A stretch of DNA of 56,799 bases from the NCBI GenBank assembly GCA_963204785.1, contig CAUJHG010000003.1:1-56799 (forward strand), given 5' to 3'. The stretch comes from Pseudomonadota bacterium (lineage in GTDB: Bacteria > Pseudomonadota > Gammaproteobacteria > Burkholderiales > Burkholderiaceae_E). The position numbers and the translations under genes were made by a program. The notes under the pieces are model-generated. The model had not been told where the DNA came from. It saw only the letters and a program-made list of their open reading frames with translations, and did no database searches. Positions within the stretch are counted from its first letter, which is position 1, and the number at the start of each line of letters is the position of its first letter. This document shows, in pieces, positions 19,172-27,914 of the stretch.

Positions 19172-20277
19172 GGCCGCACGCCCCCGATCGCATCGGCCAC
19201 CTGCTCGCCCAGGCTGCGTGAGGTGGTCCACTTGCCGCCGAAGACCGTGAGCACGCGCCCCTGTCGTTCGATGGCATGGCCCCGGGTGTTCTCGCTGGCG
19301 CCTCCCGCCTCGGCCAGCAGCGGCCGCAGGCCGGCGAAGCTGGCGCGCACGTCGGCGGCAGCGAGCCGCTGCTCGAAGCTCGCGTTCCAGACTTCGAGCA
19401 GGTAGTCGCGCTCCACGTCGCTGGGCAGCACCGGGTCGCCGGGCGCCTGCTCGACCTCGGTGGTGCCGATCATCACCTGCCCCGCGTAGGGCAGGATGAA
19501 GCAGACGCGATCATCCGAGGGCGCCTGCACCAGCAGCCCGCAGGGCAGCGCTCCATCGACCAGCAGATGGCTGCCGCGCACCAGCCGCAGCCGATGTGCG
19601 CTGGCAAGCCCGCTGCGCTCGAGCAGCAGACCGGCCCCGGGACCCGCGAGGTTGCAGATGGCGTCGAAACGCAGGTCCCGCGCGCGCTCGCCAGCCGCGC
19701 CAGCATCGATCCCCGCGGCGACGCTCAGGCCGCCGTCCGCGCCGATGCGCAACACCTCGCAGGGCGCGCGCAGCCGCACGCCTGCCGCCCGGGCCTGCGC
19801 CAGCGCCCAGAGTCCCAGCGCGTGGTCGTCCATCTGCCCGTCCCAGAACGCATAGGCGCCCTGCAGGCCGTCGGCGCGCAGCCCGGGCAGCCGGGCCAGC
19901 GTCGCGTCCCGATCCAGCCAGCGATGCCGGGCCAGCAAGCGCGAGCCGCTGAGCCGGTCGTAGAGCGCCAGCCCCGCCTTGAGCATCCAGCGCGGCCGGC
20001 CGCGCCCGCGCACCACGGGCAGCAGCAGCTCCAGCGGATGGGCAAGGTGCGGCGCCTGCTCCAGCCACCAGGCGCGCTCGCGCAGCCCCTCGCGGACCAG
20101 CCCGAGCTGACCGGTCTCCAGGTAGCGCAGTCCGCCGTGCAGCAGCTTGGTCGATGCGGACGAGGTTCCTGCCATCGGCGCGTCGCGCTCGAAGAGCTCG
20201 ACCTCGTGCCCCCGCCGGGCCAGCGCCCAGGCGCTCATCACGCCATTGATGCCGGCGCCGACGACGGCAATGCGCAT
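19168..20277 (-). CDS. FAD-dependent glycerol-3-phosphate dehydrogenase-like oxidoreductase
   Basis: Product of 369 residues. The N-terminal FAD-binding motif is VVGAGINGVMSAWALARRG, and KLLHGGLRYLE, FILPYAGQVMIGTTE and a terminal FGGKWTTSR segment match the GlpD family. GlpD would oxidise sn-glycerol-3-phosphate to dihydroxyacetone phosphate at the membrane. The protein is about 130 residues shorter than E. coli GlpD and ends where the FAD domain ends, so the C-terminal helical domain is absent. It lies 37 bases after the phosphomannomutase gene in the same direction. A more specific substrate within the DAO superfamily cannot be excluded. Confidence 0.8.
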   Translation of the reverse strand: MRIAVVGAGINGVMSAWALARRGHEVELFERDAPMAGTSSASTKLLHGGLRYLETGQLGLVREGLRERAWWLEQAPHLAHPLELLLPVVRGRGRPRWMLKAGLALYDRLSGSRLLARHRWLDRDATLARLPGLRADGLQGAYAFWDGQMDDHALGLWALAQARAAGVRLRAPCEVLRIGADGGLSVAAGIDAGAAGERARDLRFDAICNLAGPGAGLLLERSGLASAHRLRLVRGSHLLVDGALPCGLLVQAPSDDRVCFILPYAGQVMIGTTEVEQAPGDPVLPSDVERDYLLEVWNASFEQRLAAADVRASFAGLRPLLAEAGGASENTRGHAIERQGRVLTVFGGKWTTSRSLGEQVADAIGGVRP

Positions 20278-20314
20278 GCTCAGATCCCGAGCGACGCGGA
20301 GAAGCCCTCGTGGA

Positions 20315-21712
20315 TCAGAAGGGCAGCTTCGCCTGCGGCTTCTCGGCGAGGATGGCCGCGCGGAAGGCCTCCTGGATGCGCGCCAGCGCCTGCGGCGTTT
20401 CGGCCTCGAAACGCATCACCACCACGGGCGTGGTGTTCGACGGGCGCGCCAGCCCGAAGCCGTCCGGGTACTCGGCACGCACGCCGTCGATGGTGATCAC
20501 CTCGGTGGCCCCCTCGAAGCGGGCGTTGCGCCTGAGCGCCTCGACCAGGGCGAAGTTCTCGCCCTCGGCCGTGGCCAGTTGCAGCTCCGGCGTGGTGGGA
20601 GAATCGGGGAGCGCCTCGAGCACCGCACCGGGATCGGCGTGGCGCGAGAGGACCTCGAGCAGCCGCGCAGCCGCGTACAGGCCGTCGTCGAAGCCGTACC
20701 AGCGCTCCCTGAAGAAGATGTGGCCGCTCATCTCGCCGGCCAGCGGTGCGCCGGTCTCCTTGAGCTTGGCCTTGACCAGCGAGTGCCCGGTACGCCACAT
20801 CAGCGGCTCGCCGCCATGCGCGCGGATCCACGTGGCAAGGTTGCGGGTGCACTTGACGTCGTAGATGATCTGCGCGCCCGGGTTGCGCGAGAGCACGTCG
20901 GCCGCCAGCAGCATCAGCTGACGGTCCGGGAAGATGATCGCACCCTGCTTCGTGACCACGCCGACACGGTCGCCGTCGCCGTCGAAGGCCAGGCCGATCT
21001 CGCAGTCGGTCTCGCGCAGGCAGCGCCGCAGGTCCTCGAGGTTCTCGGGCTGTGCCGGGTCCGGATGGTGGTTGGGGAAGCTGCCGTCCACTTCGCAGAA
21101 CAGCTCGGTGACTTCGCAGCCCAGCCGGCGGAAGAGCTCGGGCGCGAAGGCGCCGGCCACCCCGTTGCCGCAGTCGATCGCCACCTTCATCGGGCGCGCG
21201 AGCTTCACGTCGCCCACCACGCGCGCCAGGTAGCGCTCGCGCAGGTCCAGCGTGGAGAGGACGCCGCGCTGCGCGGCCGGCACCGCAGCGAAACGACCCT
21301 CGACGATCGCCGTGCGCAGCGCCTGGATGGCGTCGCCGTAGAGCGCGTCGCCGCCGATCATCATCTTCAGCCCGTTGTATTCGGGCGGGTTGTGGCTGCC
21401 GGTGACCGCCACGCCGGTGCCGGTGTCCAGCTCGCAGGTGGCGTAGTAGACCACCGGGGTGGTGACCTGGCCGATGTCGATGACGCTCACGCCGGCGTCG
21501 CGCAAGCCCTCGGCCAGCGCGCCGGCCAGCGCCGGTCCGGAGAGCCGTCCGTCGCGGCCCACGACGGCACGCTCGATGCCGCGCGCGCGCGCAGTGGAAC
21601 CCAGCGCCAGGCCGATCGCCCGCACCGCCTCGACGGTGAGGCTGCGATCGACGATGCCGCGGATGTCGTAGGCCTTGAAGATGGAAGCTTCGAGATGCAG
21701 GCGGGTTGGCAT
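20315..21712 (-). CDS. Phosphomannomutase / phosphoglucomutase
   Basis: Product of 465 residues, the size of AlgC-type bifunctional enzymes that interconvert hexose 6- and 1-phosphates. The four active-site loops are visible: the phosphoserine loop TGSHNPPEYNG, the metal loop DGDGDR, the sugar loop GEMSGH and the phosphate-binding RPSNTTP. It would supply mannose-1-phosphate for GDP-mannose, the precursor of the gmd/rmd pathway at 46.8-48.7 kb; no manC homologue is in the window. The ATG at 21712 gives the family N-terminus; one at 21760 would add 16 residues. Confidence 0.93.
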   Translation of the reverse strand: MPTRLHLEASIFKAYDIRGIVDRSLTVEAVRAIGLALGSTARARGIERAVVGRDGRLSGPALAGALAEGLRDAGVSVIDIGQVTTPVVYYATCELDTGTGVAVTGSHNPPEYNGLKMMIGGDALYGDAIQALRTAIVEGRFAAVPAAQRGVLSTLDLRERYLARVVGDVKLARPMKVAIDCGNGVAGAFAPELFRRLGCEVTELFCEVDGSFPNHHPDPAQPENLEDLRRCLRETDCEIGLAFDGDGDRVGVVTKQGAIIFPDRQLMLLAADVLSRNPGAQIIYDVKCTRNLATWIRAHGGEPLMWRTGHSLVKAKLKETGAPLAGEMSGHIFFRERWYGFDDGLYAAARLLEVLSRHADPGAVLEALPDSPTTPELQLATAEGENFALVEALRRNARFEGATEVITIDGVRAEYPDGFGLARPSNTTPVVVMRFEAETPQALARIQEAFRAAILAEKPQAKLPF

Positions 21713-21854
21713 GCTCTTGGGGAACCCTGGAAGGAGGATGTGCGCCCGCGCGATGTGCACGATGCGAGGCGGGCGCCGGGCGCGAGCGGATGTTTCGTTG
21801 CGCGCTCGAAGCGGCGCCGGTTCCGGGGCCTTCGATTCTGAGATAATCGCCCGG

Positions 21855-22610
21855 ATGAAGATCCTGCTCGTGGACGATCATACGCTGATCCGCGAAGGAC
21901 TGCGCATGGTGCTGCGCGGCTTCGACGAAGTCGTCGAATGCGTCGAGGCCGCCGATGGCGGCAGTGCCCAGCGCTGCCTCGAGGAGCACCCGGAGATCGA
22001 TCTCGTCCTGCTCGACCGGCGCCTGCCCGACTGCGACGGCATCGACCTGCTCCAGCGGTTGCTCACGCGGCGGCCCGAACTGCCGGTGGTGCTCCTGTCG
22101 GCCGATTTCGACGCCGGCATCGTCGCCAGGTCGATCGAAGCCGGCGCTGCCGGTTTCATCCCGAAGACCTCGGTGACCACCGTGCTGCTGTCGGCATTGC
22201 GCCTGATCCTCGCCGGTGGCGTCTACGTGCCGCCCGAAGCGCTGCGCCGACCGGGCCATTCCGACACGCCGCACGCCGAGCCTCCACCGCCGCCCGCGTC
22301 GCCACCCGCGCAAGTCACGGCAGGAGAGCAGGGGGCGCCCTCCGGCGAGCCCGTCACCGAGCCCGGCGGGAGGGCCGCGACCGACGGTGCAGGGCTCGGC
22401 CTGACCGAACGCCAGATCGACGTGCTCGCCCTGCTGATGGAAGGCCGCTCGAACAAGCAGATCGGCCGCGAACTGGACCTCGCCGAAGCCACGGTCAAGG
22501 TCCACGTCCGCTCGATCATGCGCACCCTGGACGCGAACTCCCGCACCGAGGCGGTCGTCAACGCGTCACGGCGGGGACTGCGCTTCGAAATGCCGCGGAG
22601 GGAACGCTGA
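21855..22610 (+). CDS. NarL/LuxR-type response regulator
   Basis: Product of 251 residues. A receiver domain (about 1-120) carries the phosphoacceptor Asp54 in LVLLDRRLPDCDG and the conserved Lys in IPKTSV. A Pro/Gly-rich linker (about 130-180) joins it to a C-terminal LuxR helix-turn-helix (LTERQIDVLALLMEGRSNKQIGRELDLAEATVKVHVRSIMRTL). The linker is unusually long. A GATAAT at 21842-21847 may be its -10. It directly precedes the TonB receptor, binding protein and hybrid kinase genes and is the natural output regulator for that kinase. Confidence 0.93.
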   Translation: MKILLVDDHTLIREGLRMVLRGFDEVVECVEAADGGSAQRCLEEHPEIDLVLLDRRLPDCDGIDLLQRLLTRRPELPVVLLSADFDAGIVARSIEAGAAGFIPKTSVTTVLLSALRLILAGGVYVPPEALRRPGHSDTPHAEPPPPPASPPAQVTAGEQGAPSGEPVTEPGGRAATDGAGLGLTERQIDVLALLMEGRSNKQIGRELDLAEATVKVHVRSIMRTLDANSRTEAVVNASRRGLRFEMPRRER

Positions 22611-22644
22611 GCCGCCTCCCGGGCGCCCGCTCGCTGCCTCGCAG

Positions 22645-24681
22645 ATGAGCGCCCGCCCCTTGCGTGCCCGGATCCGGACGCGCGCCGCGGCCAGCAGGTC
22701 TCTCGCTGTCCTGGTGCTCGGTGCGACGCTGGCCCTGGGCCTGCCGTCCTCGGCCCGGGCGCAGAAGGCCCCCGAGCCTGCGACCCCCGGCGCCGCCCCT
22801 GCCGGCCTGTTGTCGGAACGCGACTTCCTCGCCGAGATCCCCCGGGTGTTCTCCGCGTCGCGCCTGCCGCAGACGCCGGCGGATTCCCCGGGCGCAGTCA
22901 CCGTGATCGACCGCGACATGATCCGCGCGCTCGGCGCCCGCGACGTCGCCGATCTCTTCCGGCTGGTGCCGGGCTTCGTCGTCGGCCAGGCCAGCGGCGG
23001 GCGCTCGGTGGTTGCCTATCACGGCCTGTCCGGGCAGATCTCGCAGCGGATGCAGGTGCTGATGGACGGGCGCTCGCTCTATGCGCCCTATCTGTTCGGC
23101 GGCATCGACTGGAACGCGCTGCCGATCAGCCTCGACGACATCGATCGAATCGAGGTCTTCCGCGGCTCGAACTCGGCGACCTACGGCGCCAACGCCTTCC
23201 TGGGCGTGGCCAACATCGTCACGCGTGCGGCAGCGCAGACACAGGGCGGCCATGGCGCGCTGCGCCTGGGCGACAGCGGCATCCGCGACATCTCCGCGCG
23301 CTACGGCGCGGCAGGCAGGGGCTTCGCCTGGCGGCTGAGCGCGGGCGAGCAGGCCGACGACGGCCTGCGCGGAGTCTTCGACGACCGCCGCGCCCGCTAC
23401 CTGGGGCTGCGCGGCGAGGTGCAGCTCAACGCGCGCGACGAACTGAACTTCGAGGCCGGCATCAACCGCACCCGCCTGGGAATCGGCAGGCTGCACTCGA
23501 CCGGCGACCCTGAGCGCTTCGAGCAGACCAGCACCTCCTATGCGCAGACCCGCCTGAAGCGGGTGGTGTCCGATGACCAGGAGTTCAGCCTGAGCGCCTC
23601 CTACACGATCGATCGCGGCGACGATCGCTACGGGATCACGGTCACCCCCACCGACACCCTCGCAATCGACTACGGACGCAAGGCGCAGCGCCAGCACCTC
23701 GAATACCAGCACTGGCTCGGCCTGGGCGAGGGCCTGCGCGCCGCCTGGGGGATAGAGCTGCGCCGCAACACAGTGACGGCGCCGCAGCTGTTCAGCAGCA
23801 ACGCCGCGCAGCGCAGTTCGTCGGCACGGGCTTACCTGAACACCGAGTGGACGCCGTCGCAGCGCTGGACCTTCAACCTCGGCGGACTGGTCGAGAACGA
23901 GTCGCTGTCCGGAACGCACCTGGCGCCGCGCATCGCCGTCAACTGGAAGCCCTCGCCAGGCCAGACCCTGCGGGCCGGATACTCCGAGGCCTTCCGCACC
24001 CCCTCGCTGTTCGAGCAGCGTTCGGACTGGCGCTTCGTCTACAACGGCCAGACCATCGACATCCGCTACCTGTCGCGCGGCGGCCTGCTCCCGGAACGGG
24101 TTCGCGCCTTCGAGCTGTCCTGGCTCGGCGAATTCCGCGAACTCGGGCTGAGCGTCGATGCACGGCTGTTCGACGAGCGCATCAGCAGGCTGATCACCCA
24201 GCAGCTCTACGCGCTGCCGCCCGGCTCCGAGTACGACCCCGATTCGGGCGCCTACGATCTGCGCAACGCCGACTCCGCACGGATCCAGGGGGTCGAATAC
24301 CAGATCCAGTGGCGCCCCACGCGCGCGCAGCACTGGATCGCCGGACACTACCTGGCGCGCCGGTCCGGATCGAACGATTTCGTCGTCGACTCGATTCCCG
24401 CCTACGGCGCCTATGTGCTGGGCAGCTTGCGGCTGGATGCACAGCACAGCGCGTCGATGTTCTACCAGGTCTCGGCGCCGATCCGCTGGATCGGCGAGCG
24501 CAGCACGGTGCCGAGCCGGCGCCGGCTCGACCTGCGGCTCGAGCGGCGCTTCACCCTCGACGGGGTGCGCGGCACCGTTGCGCTGATCGGCCAGGCGATC
24601 GTCGGCGGGAGTTCACCTGATTTCCGGGACAACCAGTTCTTCGACCGCAGGGGATGGCTGTCACTGGAACTGGCCTACTGA
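22645..24681 (+). CDS. TonB-dependent outer-membrane receptor
   Basis: Product of 678 residues. A signal peptide ends near residue 39 (SARA-Q). A plug domain follows (about 65-185; SPGAVTVIDRDMIRALGARDVADLFRLVPG, then VLMDGRSLY and RIEVFRGSNSATYGANAFLGVANIVT). The rest is a 22-strand-type barrel ending in aromatic ...SLELAY. It would import or sense a scarce ligand with energy from TonB-ExbBD. There is no adjacent siderophore or vitamin B12 gene. The following genes are a binding protein and a hybrid kinase, so a sensing role is as likely as uptake. Confidence 0.92.
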   Translation: MSARPLRARIRTRAAASRSLAVLVLGATLALGLPSSARAQKAPEPATPGAAPAGLLSERDFLAEIPRVFSASRLPQTPADSPGAVTVIDRDMIRALGARDVADLFRLVPGFVVGQASGGRSVVAYHGLSGQISQRMQVLMDGRSLYAPYLFGGIDWNALPISLDDIDRIEVFRGSNSATYGANAFLGVANIVTRAAAQTQGGHGALRLGDSGIRDISARYGAAGRGFAWRLSAGEQADDGLRGVFDDRRARYLGLRGEVQLNARDELNFEAGINRTRLGIGRLHSTGDPERFEQTSTSYAQTRLKRVVSDDQEFSLSASYTIDRGDDRYGITVTPTDTLAIDYGRKAQRQHLEYQHWLGLGEGLRAAWGIELRRNTVTAPQLFSSNAAQRSSSARAYLNTEWTPSQRWTFNLGGLVENESLSGTHLAPRIAVNWKPSPGQTLRAGYSEAFRTPSLFEQRSDWRFVYNGQTIDIRYLSRGGLLPERVRAFELSWLGEFRELGLSVDARLFDERISRLITQQLYALPPGSEYDPDSGAYDLRNADSARIQGVEYQIQWRPTRAQHWIAGHYLARRSGSNDFVVDSIPAYGAYVLGSLRLDAQHSASMFYQVSAPIRWIGERSTVPSRRRLDLRLERRFTLDGVRGTVALIGQAIVGGSSPDFRDNQFFDRRGWLSLELAY

Positions 24682-24685
24682 CGCG

Positions 24686-25621
24686 ATGCGACTGCGCGCG
24701 CTGATCCTCGTCGTGGCGCTGTCGGCGGCCGCGATCGCACCGGCCTGGGCTGCGCCCGAGACGGTGGCGATCCTGCTCTCTGGCTCGGGAGGCGGCTACA
24801 GCGAGGTCGCTTCGGGGATCCGCGACGAGCTGCAGGGGATGGGCGAAGTCGACACGCGCAGCGCGGTGCTCGGCAGGCCGGAGGCCGACGCACTGCTCGA
24901 GGGTGCGCCACGCCTGCTGATCGCAGTGGGCATCCAGGCAACCGCGACGGCGCTGCGCAATGCGCCGCCGAAGGTGCCGCTGCTCAGCGTGCTGGTGCCC
25001 AGCGCAAGCTTCCATGCGCTGCTCGCATCGGCAGATCCGCCGGCGGGCCGCCGCAGCATCTCGGCGGTCTTCCTGGACCAGCCTCCCGCGCGCATGGTCG
25101 AACTGATCCGCCAGGCCCTGCCCCACGCGACGCGGATCGGGCTGGTGGTGGGTTCGGAGTCGGCGAAAGCCCTGGAGCCGCTGAAGGCTGCGGCATCCGC
25201 ACGGGGCCTGCGCATCCTGGCCGAACCGGTGCGCAGCGACGCCGAACTGTTCCCTGCCCTGCAGCGCACGATGGCCGAGACCGATCTCTTCCTTGCGCTC
25301 CCCGATCCCCAGGCAGTGAACCCCGAGAACGCGCAGAACCTGCTGATCACCTCGTACCGGATGCGCCGCCCGGTGGTCGCATACTCGGCGGCCTACGTGC
25401 GCGCCGGCGCGCTCGTGGCGGTGTTCAGCACACCGGCGCAGTCGGGCGCGCAGGCCGGCGAGATCGCGCGTGCGGTGCTGCGCGGCGCGGCGCTGCCTGC
25501 GCCCCGCTATCCGGATCGCTTCTCGGTCGCAGTGAACCGGCAGGTGGCGCGCGCCTTCGGGCTCACCCTGCCCGAGGACGAAAGCCTGCGCGAACTGATC
25601 GTGCAGCAGGAACAGCGGTGA
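24686..25621 (+). CDS. ABC-type substrate-binding-like periplasmic protein (DUF534-like)
   Basis: Product of 311 residues. A Sec signal peptide (about 1-22, cleavage after AWA) is followed by a two-lobed periplasmic-binding fold of the ABC substrate-binding family PF04392. Characteristic parts are a VAILLSGSGGGY start, LLIAVGIQATA, the hinge region with VFLDQPPARMVELI, and DLFLALPDPQAVNPENAQNLL. No permease or ATPase gene is nearby. Its stop overlaps the GTG start of the histidine kinase by GTGA. That coupling suggests the protein delivers ligand status to the kinase periplasmic domain rather than feeding a transporter. Confidence 0.85.
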   Translation: MRLRALILVVALSAAAIAPAWAAPETVAILLSGSGGGYSEVASGIRDELQGMGEVDTRSAVLGRPEADALLEGAPRLLIAVGIQATATALRNAPPKVPLLSVLVPSASFHALLASADPPAGRRSISAVFLDQPPARMVELIRQALPHATRIGLVVGSESAKALEPLKAAASARGLRILAEPVRSDAELFPALQRTMAETDLFLALPDPQAVNPENAQNLLITSYRMRRPVVAYSAAYVRAGALVAVFSTPAQSGAQAGEIARAVLRGAALPAPRYPDRFSVAVNRQVARAFGLTLPEDESLRELIVQQEQR

Positions 25622-27849
25622 GGCGCACGAGGGCGCGCGAACCCCTGGCGCGCCGGCTGCGCGCCCGGCTGTCCAGCCTGCACGCGCGCATCACCGCGAT
25701 CGCACTGCTGCCGGCGCTCACGCTCGCGCTGCTGGTCGGCGGAATGTCGGTCTCGATGCGGCACACGGAGCTCAACGAGCGCCTGCACGAGCGCGGCATG
25801 CTCCTTGCACGCCAGCTGGCCGCGGCATCCGACTACGGCGTGTTCTCGGGGAACATCACCGCGCTGCAGACCCTGGTGGAGTCGGTCGCGTCCGAACCTG
25901 CGACCCAGGTGGTGCAGATCCTGGATCGCGAGGGCCGGGTGCTGGCATCGGCGGGAGCGGCGCCAGCGGCTGCGCTGCGCCCGAGAGCCGCTGATCGGTC
26001 CGCCCCGGGGCCTGCGCAGCCCGAGTGGCTGGCGTTTCGCGAGCCGGTGCGCAGCCCGCGGATCCCCCTGGACGACTACGACGCCCATGGATCCACGCAG
26101 GGCGGCGCCGATGCGGGAATCGGCACCGCGCTGGTCGTGCTCTCCACCAATGATGTGCGCGCCCAGGAGCAGCGCTTCACGCTCATGGTGATCGCCATCC
26201 TCATGGTGATCCTGCTGCTCACCGGGGTTCTCGCGCGACGGATGAGCCGCCGACTGTCGCGCCCGGTGGTCGAGGCCGCGCGCGCCGCCGACCGTATCGG
26301 CCGCGGCGAGACCGGAGTGCGCCTGGCGCCCAGCCCGATCGCGACGCTCGACCAGTTGGTGAGCGGTGTCAACGAGATGGCCGTCCGCCTCGAAACCTCC
26401 AAGCAGGAGCTCGAGCAGAAGGTGCTCGAGGCCACGCAGCAGCTCCTGGAGAAGAAGGAGGAGGCGGAGCGCGCGAACCGCGCGAAGTCGCGCTTCCTCG
26501 CCGCGGCGAGCCACGACCTGCGCCAGCCGATGCACGCCCTCGGGATGTTCGTCGCCACCCTGTCGCAGCAACCGTCGACCCCGATCCAGCGCGAACTGCT
26601 GGCGCAGATCGATCGCGCGGTCGGCGCGATGGGCGACCTGCTCGACTCGCTGCTGGACATCTCACGGCTGGACGCCGGCGTGATCGAGACCCGGGTCGCG
26701 GCGATGCCGCTGCGTCCGCTGCTCGAGCGGATCGCCAGCGAGTTCGCCGCAGTGGCCCAGGCCAAGGGGCTGGAACTCGAGCTGCGGCGCACCACGCTGT
26801 GGGTGCGCAGCGACCGCATCCTGCTCGAACGCATCCTCGTCAACCTGCTCTCGAACGCGATCCGCTACACCACCCAGGGGAGGATCCTGGTCGCCGCGCG
26901 GATCTGCGGCACGCAGCGCGACCAGGTCCGCATCGACGTGCGCGACAGCGGCCCGGGAATCGCCGAGGACGCACGCGAAGCGATCTTCCAGGAGTTCGTC
27001 CAGCTCGAGAACCCCGAGCGCGACCGCAGCAAGGGGCTCGGGCTCGGCCTGTCGATCGTCAGGCGGCTGGCGCAACTGCTGGACCACCGGATCCAGCTGC
27101 GTTCGGCGCCCGGCGCGGGGTCGACCTTCAGCATCCTGCTGCCCCGCGTTCCGGACGACGAGGCCCAGCGCGCGGAAGCTGCCGCAGTCCGGATCGCCGC
27201 TTCCCTGCAGCAGGCCGGTGCGGCGCACCGGGCAGCGCCGATGCGCCGGATCCAGGCCGCACCCCGCCGGCCAGGGATGCCACCCGGGCGTGTGTCGCGA
27301 CCGGCCTCGCCTGCCCCAGCAGCGCCAGCACCGACGCAGACAGGACAGGGAGGACGACCGGACCAATCGGGTCAGCCGGGGCCGGCGCCGCAAGCCACGA
27401 CCGGCCTGCCGAAACCCGCCGAGGCAGGCCCGGGCGGCGCCGAGGCCATCGGCGCGCTGATGCGCCCCTTCGAGGGCCTGCGGATCCTGGTGATCGACGA
27501 CGACCCACTGGTCAGGGACGGGCTGACCGGGATGCTCCGGACCTGGGGTGCGCTGGTGGCCGCATCGGCCGGGCAGGCCTCGCTGCCCGAGCAACTGACG
27601 CGCGCAGAGCGGCCGGACCTGATCCTGTGCGACCTGCGGCTCGGCGACCAGCAGGACGGCGTGCAGATGCTTGCAGCCATCCGCAGACAGCTCGGCGAGG
27701 ATCTCCCCGCAGTGCTGATCACTGGCGACACCGACCCGGAGCGGGTGGATCTGGCGGCGGGCTCCGGGGATCCGGTGCTGCACAAGCCGGTGCGCCCGGC
27801 GCAGTTGCGCGCGCTGATGCACAGCCTGCTCTACAAGCGGGCACGGTGA
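25618..27849 (+). CDS. Hybrid sensor histidine kinase
   Basis: Product of 743 residues. Order: TM1 (about 26-46), a periplasmic sensor of about 140 residues, TM2 (about 187-207), HAMP (about 208-262), coiled coil, HisKA with phosphorylated His299 in AASHDLRQPMHALGM, and HATPase (N box LVNLLSNAIRYT, G boxes DSGPGIAEDA and KGLGLGLSIV). A Pro/Gln/Gly-rich linker (about 535-615) leads to a C-terminal receiver with phosphoacceptor Asp672 (LILCDLRLG). The GTG at 25618 overlaps the stop of the binding-protein gene. Phosphate could pass via the receiver or directly to the NarL-type regulator upstream. Confidence 0.94.
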   Translation: MRRTRAREPLARRLRARLSSLHARITAIALLPALTLALLVGGMSVSMRHTELNERLHERGMLLARQLAAASDYGVFSGNITALQTLVESVASEPATQVVQILDREGRVLASAGAAPAAALRPRAADRSAPGPAQPEWLAFREPVRSPRIPLDDYDAHGSTQGGADAGIGTALVVLSTNDVRAQEQRFTLMVIAILMVILLLTGVLARRMSRRLSRPVVEAARAADRIGRGETGVRLAPSPIATLDQLVSGVNEMAVRLETSKQELEQKVLEATQQLLEKKEEAERANRAKSRFLAAASHDLRQPMHALGMFVATLSQQPSTPIQRELLAQIDRAVGAMGDLLDSLLDISRLDAGVIETRVAAMPLRPLLERIASEFAAVAQAKGLELELRRTTLWVRSDRILLERILVNLLSNAIRYTTQGRILVAARICGTQRDQVRIDVRDSGPGIAEDAREAIFQEFVQLENPERDRSKGLGLGLSIVRRLAQLLDHRIQLRSAPGAGSTFSILLPRVPDDEAQRAEAAAVRIAASLQQAGAAHRAAPMRRIQAAPRRPGMPPGRVSRPASPAPAAPAPTQTGQGGRPDQSGQPGPAPQATTGLPKPAEAGPGGAEAIGALMRPFEGLRILVIDDDPLVRDGLTGMLRTWGALVAASAGQASLPEQLTRAERPDLILCDLRLGDQQDGVQMLAAIRRQLGEDLPAVLITGDTDPERVDLAAGSGDPVLHKPVRPAQLRALMHSLLYKRAR

Positions 27850-27914
27850 GTCCGCGCGCAGCGGTGCTGGAGTCAGGTCAGGAACTGTGCACCGGTGCGC
27901 GCGGCGCCGGGAAC

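Noticed and set aside
24686..25621. Component of a conventional ABC importer
   Set aside because: No permease or ATPase gene lies within the window near it, and its stop overlaps a kinase start.
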